From Liolophura sinensis (taxonomy: Eukaryota > Mollusca > Polyplacophora > Chitonida > Chitonidae), in NCBI RefSeq assembly GCF_032854445.1, contig NW_027018218.1:1-55403 (forward strand): 55,403 nucleotides of DNA. The letters run 5' to 3'. A program made the position numbers and the translations under genes. The number at the start of each line of letters is the position of its first letter. Position 1 is the first letter of the stretch. The notes beneath the pieces are model-generated. The model did not search any database, was not told the DNA's origin, and saw only the letters and a program-made list of their open reading frames with translations. Positions 40,101 through 53,362 of this stretch are shown here, piece after piece.

Positions 40101-43100
40101 TGTCTTGGACTTAGAAGTAAGACAATTGCTGGGTGAGTTAAATGGGCTTAGCCCAAAGATTTGACGTCTTCTGGGCTACCAAAGGGCACATAACTTATAG
40201 TCAAAAGTTGAATATAGTAATGACCAGTCGCGATGGTACATAGTACAGTGTAGCCGATTTCAATTAACAAAAAGACCAGGCAAAAATGCAAAAGCGGAAA
40301 AACTGTTCCAGTGCTGCTGGTAAGGAGCTAATCCGACGTATTTTTTGACGAGAAATCGAATGGTGCAAACCGCGTTGCTCTCCGACCAATACATTTGGCT
40401 GTAGCGACAATTGAATGATCATTGATGACAACATCACTTGCCTAGAAACGGCTCTTACTCCATGGAAACCAGGGAAATTTGCAATTTTTTAAACAGCTGC
40501 CGATGCCTGACCCAATTCCGCATCTTTTGGCACCTTATTGATGTGGGTCAGTGTTCAATTGTACTTTTTACAGCAGACTGTATCTAGTACTTTGTGTTTT
40601 TTATGTACAAATGGTGTGGTTTTTCTACACGTAGATAAAGACATTGAGATTGTCTTGTACCTAGAAGTAAGGCAATTGCTGGGTGAGTTAAATGGGCTTA
40701 GCCCAAAGATTTGACGTCTTCTGGGCTACCAAAGGGAACATAACTTATAGTCAAAAGTTGAATATAGTAATGACCAGTCGCGATGGTACATAGTACAGTG
40801 TAGCCGATTTCAATTAACAAAAAGACCAGGCAAAAATGCAAAAGTGGAAAAACTGTTCCAGTGCTGCTGGTAAGAGGCTAATCCGACGTATTTTTTGACG
40901 AGAAATCGAATGGTGCAAACCGCGTTGCTCTCCGACCAATACATTTGGCTGTAGCGACAATTGAATGATCATTGATGACAACATCACTTGCCTAGAAACG
41001 GCTCTTACTCCATGGAAACCAGGGAAATTTGCAATTTTTTAAACAGCTGCCGATGCCTGACCCAATTCCGCATCTTTTGGCACCTTATTGATGTGGGTCA
41101 GTGTTCAATTGTACTTTTTACAGCAGACTGTATCTAGTTCTTTGTGTTTTTTATGTACAAATGGTGTGGTTTTTCTACACGTAGATAAAGACATTGAGAT
41201 TGTCTTGTACTTAGAAGTAAGGCAATTGCTGGGTGAGTTAAATGGGCTTAGCCCAAAGATTTGACGTCTTCTGGGCTACCAAAGGGCACATAACTTATAG
41301 TCAAAAGTTGAAAATAGTAATGACCAGTCGCGATGGTACATAGTACAGTGTAGCCGATTTCAATTAACAAAAAGACCAGGCAAAAATGCAAAAGTGGAAA
41401 AACTGTTCCAGTGCTGCTGGTAATGAGCTAATCCGACGTATTTTTTGACGAGAAATCGAATGGTGCAAACCGCGTTGCTCTCCGACCAATACATTTGGCT
41501 GTAGCGACAATTGAATGATAATTGATGACAACATCACGTGACTAGAAGCGGCTCTTACTCCATGGAAACCAGGGAAATTTGCAACTTTGTAAACAGCTGC
41601 CGATGCCTGGCCCAATTCCGCATCTTTTGGCACCTTATTGATGTGGGTCAGTGTTCAATTGTACTTTTTACAGCAGACTGTATCTAGTACTTTGTGTTTT
41701 TTATGTACAAATGGTCTGGTTTTTCTACACGTAGATAAAGACATTGAGATTGTCTTGGACTTAGAAGTAAGACAATTGCTGGGTGAGTTAAATGGGCTTA
41801 GCCCAAAGATTTGACGTCTTCTGGGCTACCAAAGGGCACATAACTTATAGTCAAAAGTTGAATATAGTAATGACCAGTCGCGATGGTACATAGTACAGTG
41901 TAGCCGATTTCAATTAACTAAAAGACCAGGCAAAAATGCAAAAGTGGAAAAACTGTTCCAGTGCTGCTGGTAAGAGGCTAATCCGACGTATTTTTTGACG
42001 AGAAATCGAATAGTGCAAACCGCGTTGCTCTCCGACCAATACATTTGGCTGTAGCGACAATTGAATGATCATTGATGTCAACATCACTTGCCTAGAAACG
42101 GCTCTTACTCCATGGAAACCAGGGAAATTTGCAATTTTTTAAACAGCTGCCGATGCCTGACCCAATTCCGCATCTTTTGGCACCTTATTGATGTGGGTCA
42201 GTGTTCAATTGTACTTTTTACAGCAGACTGTATCTAGTACTTTGTGTTTTTTATGTACAAATGGTGTGGTTTTTCTACACGTAGATAAAGACATTGAGAT
42301 TGTCTTGGACTTAGAAGTAAGACAATTGCTGGGTGAGTTAAATGGGCTTAGCCCAAAGATTTGACGTCTTCTGGGCTACCAAAGGGCACATAACTTATAG
42401 TCAAAAGTTGAATATAGTAATGACCAGTCGCGATGGTACATAGTACAGTGTAGCCGATTTCAATTAACAAAAAGACCAGGCAAAAATGCAAAAGCGGAAA
42501 AACTGTTCCAGTGCTGCTGGTAAGGAGCTAATCCGACGTATTTTTTGACGAGAAATCGAATGGTGCAAACCGCGTTGCTCTCCGACCAATACATTTGGCT
42601 GTAGCGACAATTGAATGATAATTGATGACAACATCACGTGACTAGAAGCGGCTCTTACTCCATGGAAACCAGGGAAATTTGCAATTTTTTAAACAGCTGC
42701 CGATGCCTGGCCCAATTCCGCATCTTTTGGCACCTTATTGATGTGGGTCAGTGTTCAATTGTACTTTTTACAGCAGACTGTATCTAGTACTTTGTGTTTT
42801 TTATGTACAAATGGTCTGGTTTTTCTACACGTAGATATAGACATTGAGATTGTCTTGGACTTAGAAGTAAGACAATTGCTGGGTGAGTTAAATGGGCTTA
42901 GCCCAAAGATTTGACGTCTTCTGGGGTACCAAAGGGCACATAACTTATAGTCAAAAGTTGAATATAGTAATGACCAGTCGCGATGGTACATAGTACAGTG
43001 TAGCCGATTTCAATTAACTAAAAGACCAGGCAAAAATGCAAAAGTGGAAAAACTGTTCCAGTGCTGCTGGTAAGAGGCTAATCCGACGTATTTTGTGACG

Positions 43101-44558
43101 AGAAATCGAATGGTGCAAACCGCGTTGCTCTCCGACCAATACATTTGGCTGTAGCGACAATTGAATGATAATTGATGACAACATCACTTGCCTAGAAACG
43201 GCTCTTACTCCATGGAAACCAGGGAAATTTGCAATTTTTTAAACAGCTGCCGATGCCTGGCCCAATTCCGCATCTTTTGGCACCTTATTGATGTGGGTCA
43301 GTGTTCAATTGTACTTTTTACAGCAGACTGTATCTATTACTTTGTGTTTTTTATGTACAAATGGTGTGGTTTTTCTACACGTAGATAAAGACTTTAAGAT
43401 TGTCTTGGACTTAGAAGTAAGACAATTGGTGGATGAGTTAAATGGGCTTAGCCCAAAGATTTGACGTCTTCTGGGGTACCAAAGGGCACATAACTTATAG
43501 TCAAAAGTTGAATATAGTAATGACTAGTCGCGATGGTACATAGTACAGTGTAGCCGAATTCAATTAACAAAAAGACCAGGCAAAAATGCAAAAGTGGAAA
43601 AACTGTTCCAGTGCTGCTGGTAAGATACTAAGCCGACGTATTTTGTGACGAGAAATCGAATGGTGCAAACCGCGTTGCTCTCCGACCAATACTTTTGGCT
43701 GTAGCGACAATTGAATGATCATTGATGACTAAATCACGTGCCTAGAAACGGCTCTTACTCCATGGAAACCAGGGAAATTTGCAACTTTTTAAACAGCTGC
43801 CGATGCCTGGCCCAATTCCGCATCTTTTGGCACCTTATTGATGTGGGTCATTGTTCAATTGTACTTTTTACAGCAGACTGTATCTAGTACTTTGTGTTTT
43901 TTATGTACAAATGGTGTGGTTTTTCTACACGTAGATAAAGACTTTGAGATTGTCTTGGACTTAGAAGTAAGACAATTGGTGGATGAGTTAAATGGGCTTA
44001 GCCCAAAGATTTGACGGCTTCTGGGGTACCAAAGGGCACATAACTTATAGTCAAAAGTTGAATATAGTAATGACTAGTTGCGATGGTACATAGTACAGTG
44101 TAGCCGAATTCAATTAACAAAAAGACCAGGCAAAAATGCAAAAGTGGAAAAACTGTTCCAGTGCTGCTGGTAAGATACTAAGCCGACGTATTTTGTGACG
44201 AGAAATCGAATGGTGCAAACCGCGTTGCTCTCCGACCAATACATTTGGCTGTAGCGACAATTGAATGATCATTGATGACAACATCACTTGCCTAGAAACG
44301 GCTCTTACTCCATGGAAACCAGGGAAATTTGCAATTTTTTAAACAGCTGCCGATGCCTGGCCCAATTCCGCATCTTTTGGCACCTTATTGATGTGGGTCA
44401 GTGTTCAATTGTACTTTTTACAGCAGACTGTATCTAGTACTTTGTGTTTTTTATGTACAAATGGTGTGGTTTTTCTACACGTAGATAAAGACATTGAGAT
44501 TGTCTTGGACTTAGAAGTAAGACAATTGCTGGGTGAGTTAAATGGGCTTAGCCCAAAG
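34109..44558 (+). repeat. Long mosaic satellite stretch, exactly 550-bp spacing throughout
   Basis: Monomers start at 34109 and every 550 bp to 44009 (19 monomers). Related members are dispersed. 34109, 35209 and 37409 share CACGTGACT and CATAAAAACC. 35209 and 37409, with their followers 35759 and 37959 (CACTTGCCTAACAACGG), form a 2.2-kb echo. 38509 and 42909 are nearly identical 4.4 kb apart (CAATTAACTAAAAG, CTATTAC). The tail of 36309 matches the tail of 42359 (GGTCTGG with GATATAG). From 39059 several neighbours share CCTGACCC and AAAGGGAACA. 41809-42908 resembles 50062-51160. No insertion or unique DNA is present. Confidence 0.85.
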
Positions 44559-47500
44559 ATTTGACGTCTTCTGGGCTACCAAAGGGCACATAACTTATAG
44601 TCAAAAGTTGAATATAGTAATGACCAGTCGCGATGGTACATAGTACAGTGTAGCCGATTTCAATTAACAAAAAGACCAGGCAAAAATGCAAAAGTGGAAA
44701 AACTGTTCCAGTGCTGCTGGTAAGGAGCTAATCCGACGTATTTTTTGACGAGAAATCGAATGGTGCAAACCGCGTTGCTCTCCGACCAATACATTTGGCA
44801 GTAGCGACAATTGAATGATAATTGATGACAACATCACGTGACTAGAAGCGGCTCTTACTCCATAAAAACCAGGGAAATTTGCAATTTTTTAAACAGCTGC
44901 CGATGCCTGGCCCCAATTCCGCATCTTTTGGCACCTTATTGATGTGGGTCAGTGTTCAATTGTACTTTTTACAGCAGACTGTATCTATTACTTTGTGTTT
45001 TTATGTACAAATGGTGTGGGTTTTTCTACACGTAGATAAAGACATTGAGATTGTCTTGGACCTTAGAAGTAAGACAATTGCTGGGTGAGTTAAATGGGCT
45101 TAGCCCAAAGATTTGACGTCTTCTGGGCTACCAAAGGGAACATAACTTATAGTCAAAAGTTGAATATAGTAATGACCAGTCGCGATGGTACATAGTACAG
45201 TGTAGCCGATTTCAATTAACAAAAAGACCAGGCAAAAATGCAAAAGTGGAAAAACTGTTCCAGTGCTGCTGGTAAGAGGCTAATCCGACGTATTTTTTGA
45301 CGAGAAATCGAATGTGCAAACCGCGTTGCTCTCCGACCAATACATTTGGCTGTAGCGACAATTGAATGATCATTGATGACAACATCACTTGCCTAGAAAC
45401 GGCTCTTACTCCATGGAAACCAGGGAAATTTGCAATTTTTTAAACAGCTGCCGATGCCTGACCCAATTCCGCATCTTTTGGCACCTTATTGATGTGGGTC
45501 AGTTGTTCAATTGTACTTTTACAGCAGACTGTATCTAGTACTTTGTGTTTTTTATGTACAAATGGTGTGGTTTTTCTACACGTAGATAAAGACATTGAGA
45601 TTGTCTTGTACTTAGAAGTAAGGCAATTGCTGGGTGAGTTAAATGGGCTTAGCCCAAAGATTTGACGTCTTCTGGGCTACCAAAGGGAATATAACTTATA
45701 GTCAAAAGTTGAATATAGTAATGACCAGTCGCGATGGTACATAGTACAGTGTAGCCGATTTCAATTAACAAAAAGACCAGGCAAAAATGCAAAAGTGGAA
45801 AAACTGTTCCAGTGCTGCTGGTAAGAGGCTAATCCGACGTATTTTTTGACGAGAAATCGAATGGTGCAAACCGCGTTGCTCTCCGACCAATACATTTGGC
45901 TGTAGCGACAATTGAATGATAATTGATGACAACATCACTTGCCTAGAAACGGCTCTTACTCCATGGAAACCAGGGAAATTTGCAATTTTTTAAACAGCTG
46001 CCGATGCCTGGCCCAATTCCGCATCTTTTGGCACCTTATTGATGTGGGTCAGTGTTCAATTGTACTTTTTACAGCAGACTGTATCTATTACTTTGTGTTT
46101 TTTATGTACAAATGGTGTGGTTTTTCTACACGTAGATAAAGACATTGAGATTGTCTTGGACATAGAAGTAAGACAATTGCTGGGTGAGTTAAATGGGCTT
46201 AGCCCAAAGATTTGACGTCTTCTGGGCTACCAAAGGGAACATAACTTATAGTCAAAAGTTGAATATAGTAATGACCAGTCGCGATGGTACATAGTACAGT
46301 GTAGCCGATTTCAATTAACAAAAAGACCAGGCAAAAATGCAAAAGTGGAAAAACTGTTCCAGTGCTGCTGGTAAGAGGCTAATCCGACGTATTTTTTGAC
46401 GAGAAATCGAATGGTGCAAACCGCGTTGCTCTCCGACCAATACATTTGGCTGTAGCGACAATTGAATGATCATTGATGACAACATCACTTGCCTAGAAAC
46501 GGCTCTTACTCCATGGAAACCAGGGAAATTTGCAATTTTTTAAACAGCTGCCGATGCCTGACCCAATTCCGCATCTTTTGGCACCTTATTGATGTGGGTC
46601 AGTGTTCAATTGTACTTTTTTACAGCAGACTGTATCTAGTACTTTGTGTTTTTTATGTACAAATGGTGTGGTTTTTCTACACGTAGATAAAGACATTGAG
46701 ATTGTCTTGTACTTAGAAGTAAGGCAATTGCTGGGTGAGTTAAATGGGCTTAGCCCAAAGATTTGACGTCTTCTGGGCTACCAAAGGGAACATAACTTAT
46801 AGTCAAAAGTTGAATATAGTAATGACCAGTCGCGATGGTACATAGTACAGTGTAGCCGATTTCAATTAACAAAAAGACCAGGCAAAAATGCAAAAGTGGA
46901 AAAACTGTTCCAGTGCTGCTGGTAAGAGGCTAATCCGACGTATTTTTTTGACGAGAAATCGAATGGTGCAAACCGCGTTGCTCTCCGACCAATACATTTG
47001 GCTGTAGCGACAATTGAATGATCATTGATGACAACATCACTTGCCTAGAAACGGCTCTTACTCCATGGAAACCAGGGAAATTTGCAATTTTTTAAACAGC
47101 TGCCGATGCCTGACCCAATTCCGCATCTTTTGGCACCTTATTGATGTGGGTCAGTGTTCAATTGTACTTTTTACAGCAGACTGTATCTAGTACTTTGTGT
47201 TTTTTATGTACAAATGGTGTGGTTTTTCTACACGTAGATAAAGACATTGAGATTGTCTTGTACTCAGAAGTAAGGCAATTGCTGGGTGAGTTAAATGGGC
47301 TTAGCCCAAAGATTTGACGTCTTCTGGGCTACCAAAGGGCACATAACTTATAGTCAAAAGTTGAATATAGTAATGACCAGTCGCGATGGTACATAGTACA
47401 GTGTAGCCGATTTCAATTAACAAAAAGACCAGGCAAAAATGCAAAAGTGGAAAAACTGTTCCAGTGCTGCTGGTAAGGAGCTAATCCGACGTATTTTTTG

Positions 47501-50061
47501 ACGAGAAATCGAATGGTGCAAACCGCGTTGCTCTCCGACCAATACATTTGGCAGTAGCGACAATTGAATGATAATTGATGACAACATCACGTGACTAGAA
47601 GCGGCTCTTACTCCATAAAAACCAGGGAAATTTGCAATTTTTTAAACAGCTGCCGATGCCTGGCCCAATTCCGCATCTTTTGGCACCTTATTGATGTGGG
47701 TCAGTGTTCAATTGTACTTTTTACAGCAGACTGTATCTATTACTTTGTGTTTTTTATGTACAAATGGTGTGGTTTTTCTACACGTAGATAAAGACATTGA
47801 GATTGTCTTGGACTTAGAAGTAAGACAATTGCTGGGTGAGTTAAATGGGCTTAGCCCAAAGATTTGACGTCTTCTGGGCTACCAAAGGGAACATAACTTA
47901 TAGTCAAAAGTTGAATATAGTAATGACCAGTCGCGATGGTACATAGTACAGTGTAGCCGATTTCAATTAACAAAAAGACCAGGCAAAAATGCAAAAGTGG
48001 AAAAACTGTTCCAGTGCTGCTGGTAAGAGGCTAATCCGACGTATTTTTTGACGAGAAATCGAATGGTGCAAACCGCGTTGCTCTCCGACCAATACATTTG
48101 GCTGTAGCGACAATTGAATGATCATTGATGACAACATCACTTGCCTAGAAACGGCTCTTACTCCATGGAAACCAGGGAAATTTGCAATTTTTTAAACAGC
48201 TGCCGATGCCTGACCCAATTCCGCATCTTTTGGCACCTTATTGATGTGGGTCAGTGTTCAATTGTACTTTTTACAGCAGACTGTATCTAGTACTTTGTGT
48301 TTTTTATGTACAAATGGTGTGGTTTTTCTACACGTAGATAAAGACATTGAGATTGTCTTGTACTTAGAAGTAAGGCAATTGCTGGGTGAGTTAAATGGGC
48401 TTAGCCCAAAGATTTGACGTCTTCTGGGCTACCAAAGGGAATATAACTTATAGTCAAAAGTTGAATATAGTAATGACCAGTCGCGATGGTACATAGTACA
48501 GTGTAGCCGATTTCAATTAACAAAAAGACCAGGCAAAAATGCAAAAGTGGAAAAACTGTTCCAGTGCTGCTGGTAAGAGGCTAATCCGACGTATTTTTTG
48601 ACGAGAAATCGAATGGTGCAAACCGCGTTGCTCTCCGACCAATACATTTGGCTGTAGCGACAATTGAATGATAATTGATGACAACATCACTTGCCTAGAA
48701 ACGGCTCTTACTCCATGGAAACCAGGGAAATTTGCAATTTTTTAAACAGCTGCCGATGCCTGGCCCAATTCCGCATCTTTTGGCACCTTATTCATGTGGG
48801 TCAGTGTTCAATTGTACTTTTTACAGCAGACTGTATCTATTACTTTGTGTTTTTTATGTACAAATGGTGTGGTTTTTCTACACGTAGATAAAGACATTGA
48901 GATTGTCTTGGACATAGAAGTAAGACAATTGCTGGGTGAGTTAAATGGGCTTAGCCCAAAGATTTGACGTCTTCTGGGCTACCAAAGGGAACATAACTTA
49001 TAGTCAAAAGTTGAATATAGTAATGACCAGTCGCGATGGTACATAGTACAGTGTAGCCGATTTCAATTAACAAAAAGACCAGGCAAAAATGCAAAAGTGG
49101 AAAAACTGTTCCAGTGCTGCTGGTAAGAGGCTAATCCGACGTATTTTTTGACGAGAAATCGAATGGTGCAAACCGCGTTGCTCTCCGACCAATACATTTG
49201 GCTGTAGCGACAATTGAATGATCATTGATGACAACATCACTTGCCTAGAAACGGCTCTTACTCCATGGAAACCAGGGAAATTTGCAATTTTTTAAACAGC
49301 TGCCGATGCCTGACCCAATTCCGCATCTTTTGGCACCTTATTGATGTGGGTCAGTGTTCAATTGTACTTTTTACAGCAGACTGTATCTAGTACTTTGTGT
49401 TTTTTATGTACAAATGGTGTGGTTTTTCTACACGTAGATAAAGACATTGAGATTGTCTTGTACTTAGAAGTAAGGCAATTGCTGGGTGAGTTAAATGGGC
49501 TTAGCCCAAAGATTTGACGTCTTCTGGGCTACCAAAGGGAACATAACTTATAGTCAAAAGTTGAATATAGTAATGACCAGTCGCGATGGTACATAGTACA
49601 GTGTAGCCGATTTCAATTAACAAAAAGACCAGGCAAAAATGCAAAAGTGGAAAAACTGTTCCAGTGCTGCTGGTAAGAGGCTAATCCGACGTATTTTTTG
49701 ACGAGAAATCGAATGGTGCAAACCGCGTTGCTCTCCGACCAATACATTTGGCTGTAGCGACAATTGAATGATCATTGATGACAACATCACTTGCCTAGAA
49801 ACGGCTCTTACTCCATGGAAACCAGGGAAATTTGCAATTTTTTAAACAGCTGCCGATGCCTGACCCAATTCCGCATCTTTTGGCACCTTATTGATGTGGG
49901 TCAGTGTTCAATTGTACTTTTTACAGCAGACTGTATCTAGTACTTTGTGTTTTTTATGTACAAATGGTGTGGTTTTTCTACACGTAGATAAAGACATTGA
50001 GATTGTCTTGTACTCAGAAGTAAGGCAATTGCTGGGTGAGTTAAATGGGCTTAGCCCAAAG
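44559..50061 (+). repeat. Higher-order pentamer (2.75 kb), two almost identical copies
   Basis: Monomers start at 44559, 45111, 45660, 46210, 46761 and again at 47312, 47862, 48412, 48962, 49512. Diagnostic variants recur in order. Member 1 has TTGGCAGTAGCG, CATAAAAACC and CTATTAC. Member 2 has CCTGACCC and TTGTACTTAG. Member 3 has AAAGGGAATATAAC, CTATTAC and TTGGACATAG. Member 4 has CCTGACCC. Member 5 has TTGTACTCAG. Most differences between copies that I can see are one-base indels in the first copy; a substitution (TTGATG to TTCATG near 48792) also separates them. Confidence 0.9.
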
Positions 50062-51711
50062 ATTTGACGTCTTCTGGGCTACCAAAGGGCACATAACTTA
50101 TAGTCAAAAGTTGAATATAGTAATGACCAGTCGCGATGGTACATAGTACAGTGTAGCCGATTTCAATTAACAAAAAAACCAGGCAAAAATGCAAAAGTGG
50201 AAAAACTGTTCCAGTGCTGCTGGTAAGATACTAATCCGACGTATTTTTTGACGAGAAATCGAATGGTGCAAACCGCGTTGCTCTCCGACCAATACATTTG
50301 GCTGTAGCGACAATTGAATGATCATTGATGTCAACATCACTTGCCTAGAAACGGCTCTTACTCCATGGAAACCAGGGAAATTTGCAATTTTTAAACAGCT
50401 GCCGATGCCTGACCCAATTCCGCATCTTTTGGCACCTTATTGATGTGGGTCAGTGTTCAATTGTACTTTTTACAGCAGACTGTATCTAGTACTTTGTGTT
50501 TTTTATGTACAAATGGTGTGGTTTTTCTACACGTAGATAAAGACATTGAGATTGTCTTGGACTTAGAAGTAAGACAATTGCTGGGTGAGTTAAATGGGCT
50601 TAGCCCAAAGATTTGACGTCTTCTGGGCTACCAAAGGGCACATAACTTATAGTCAAAAGTTGAATATAGTAATGACCAGTCGCGATGGTACATAGTACAG
50701 TGTAGCCGATTTCAATTAACAAAAAGACCAGGCAAAAATGCAAAAGCGGAAAAACTGTTCCAGTGCTGCTGGTAAGGAGCTAATCCGACGTATTTTTTGA
50801 CGAGAAATCGAATGGTGCAAACCGCGTTGCTCTCCGACCAATACATTTGGCTGTAGCGACAATTGAATGATAATTGATGACAACATCACGTGACTAGAAG
50901 CGGCTCTTACTCCATAAAAACCAGGGAAATTTGCAACTTTTTAAACAGCTGCCGATGCCTGACCCAATTCCGCATCTTTTGGCACCTTATTGATGTGGGT
51001 CAGTGTTCAATTGTACTTTTTACAGCAGACTGTATCTAGTACTTTGTGTTTTTTATGTACAAATAGTGTGGTTTTTCTACACGTAGATAAAGACATTGAG
51101 ATTGTCTTGGACTTAGAAGTAAGACAATTGCTGGGTGAGTTAAATAGGCTTAGTCCAAAGATTTGACGTCTTCTGGGCTACCAAAGGGCACATAACTTAT
51201 AGTCAAAAGTTGAATATAGTAATGACCAGTCGCGATGGTACATAGTACAGTGTAGCCGATTTCAATTAACAAAAAGACCAGGCAAAAATGCAAAAGTGGA
51301 AAAACTGTTCCAGTGCTGCTGGTAAGAGGCTAATCCGACGTATTTTGTGACGAGAAATCGAATGGTGCAAACCGCGTTGCTCTTCGACCAATACATTTGG
51401 CTGTAGCGACAATTGAATGATCATTGATGGCAACATCACTTGCCTAGAAACGGCTCTTACTCCATGTAAACCAGGGAAATTTGCAATTTTTTAAACAGCT
51501 GCCGATGCCTGACCCAATTCCGCATCTTTTTGGCACCTTATTGATGTGGGTCAGTGTTCAATTGTACTTTTTACAGCAGACTGTATCTAGTACTTTGTGT
51601 TTTTTATGTACAAATGGTGTGGTTTTTCTACACGTAGATAAAGACATTGAGATTGTCTTGTACTTAGAAGTAAGACAATGGCTGGGTGAGTTAAATGGGC
51701 TGAGCCCAAAG
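50062..51711 (+). repeat. Three mosaic satellite monomers
   Basis: Monomers start at 50062, 50611 and 51161. The first two resemble the 41809/42359 pair (GATGTCAACATCAC, then GCAAAAGCGG with CACGTGACTAGAAGCGG). The second carries changes in both arms of the otherwise conserved 3' hairpin, reading TAGGCTTAGTCCA near 51145. The third has CTCTTCGACC, GATGGCAAC, CATGTAAACC and GGGCTGAGCCC. Confidence 0.83.
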
Positions 51712-53362
51712 ATTTGACTTCTTCTGGGCTACCAAAGGGCACATAACTTATAGTCAAAAGTTGAATATAGTAATGACTAGTCGCGATGGTACATAGTACA
51801 GTGTAGCCGAATTCAATTAACAAAAAGACCAGGCAAAAATGCAAAAGTGGAAAAACTGTTCCAGTGCTGCTGGTAAGATACTAAGCCGACGTATTTTGTG
51901 ACGAGAAATCGAATGGTGCAAACCGCGTTGCTCTCCGACCAATACTTTTGGCTGTAGCGACAATTGAATGATCATTAATGACTAAATCACGTGCCTAGAA
52001 ACGGCTCTTACTCCATGGAAACCAGGGAAATTTGCAACTTTTTAAACAGCTGCCGATGCCTGGCCCAATTCCGCATCTTTTGGCACCTTATTGATGTGGG
52101 TCAGTGTTCAATTGTACTTTTTACAGCAGACTGTATCTAGTACTTTGTGTTTTTTATGTACAAATGGTGTGGTTTTTCTACACGTAGATAAAGACATTGA
52201 GATTGTCTTGGACTTAGAAGTAAGACAATTGCTGGGTGAGTTAAATGGGCTTAGCCCAAAGATTTGACGTCTTCTGGGCTACCAAAGGGCACATAACTTA
52301 TAGTCAAAAGTTGAATATAGTAATGACCAGTCGCGATGGTACATAGTACAGTGTAGCCGATTTCAATTAACAAAAAGACCAGGCAAAAATGCAAAAGTGG
52401 AAAAATTGTTCCAGTGCTGCTGGTAAGAGGCTAATCCGACGTATTTTTTGACGAGAAATCGAATGGTGCAAACCGCGTTGCTCTCCGACCAATACATTTG
52501 GCTGTAGCGACAATTGAATGATCATTGATGACAACATCACTTGCCTAGAAACGGCTCTTTCTCCATGGAAACCAGGGAAATTTGCAATTTTTTAAACAGC
52601 TGCCGATGCCTGACCCAATTCCGCATCTTTTGGCACCTTATTGATGTGGGTCAGTGTTCAATTGTACTTTTTACAGCAGACTGTATCTAGTACTTTGTGT
52701 TTTTTATGTACAAATGGTGTGGTTTTTCTACACGTAGATAAAGACATTGAGATTGTCTTGGACTTAGAAGTAAGGCAATTGCTGGGTGAGTTAAATGGGC
52801 TTAGCCCAAAGATTTGACGTCTTCTGGGCTACCAAAGGGCACATAACTTATAGTCAAAAGTTGAATATAGTAATGACCAGTCGCGATGGTACATAGTACA
52901 GTGTAGCCGATTTCAATTAACAAAAAAACCAGGCAAAAATGCAAAAGTGGAAAAACTGTTCCAGTGCTGCTGGTAAGATACTAATCCGACGTATTTTTTG
53001 ACGAGAAATCGAATGGTGCAAACCGCGTTGCTCTCCGACCAATACATTTGGCTGTAGCGACAATTGAATGATCATTGATGTCAACATCACTTGCCTAGAA
53101 ACGGCTCTTACTCCATGGAAACCAGGGAAATTTGCAATTTTTTAAACAGCTGCCGATGCCTGGCCCAATTCCGCATCTTTTGGCACCTTATTGATGTGGG
53201 TCAGTGTTCAATTGTACTTTTTACAGCAGACTGTATCTAGTACTTTGTGTTTTTTAATGTACAAATGGTGTGGTTTTTCTACACGTAGATATAGACATTG
53301 AGATTGTCTTCGACCTAGAAATAAGACAATTGCTGGGTGAGTTAAATGGGCTTAGCCCAAAG
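51712..53362 (+). repeat. Three-monomer long-range copy of the 31909 block
   Basis: Monomers start at 51712, 52262 and 52812. The first matches the monomer at 31909 base for base in my reading, except that GACGTC has become GACTTC near 51718. The second begins like 32459 (AAAATTGTTCC, GAGGCTAATCC) but ends like 33009 (CACTTG, CCTGACCC, aGTAAGGCAA). The third matches 33559 (AAAAAAACC, GATACTAATCC, GATGTCAACATCAC) until its tail, which switches to GATATAG with TTCGACC. Confidence 0.8.
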
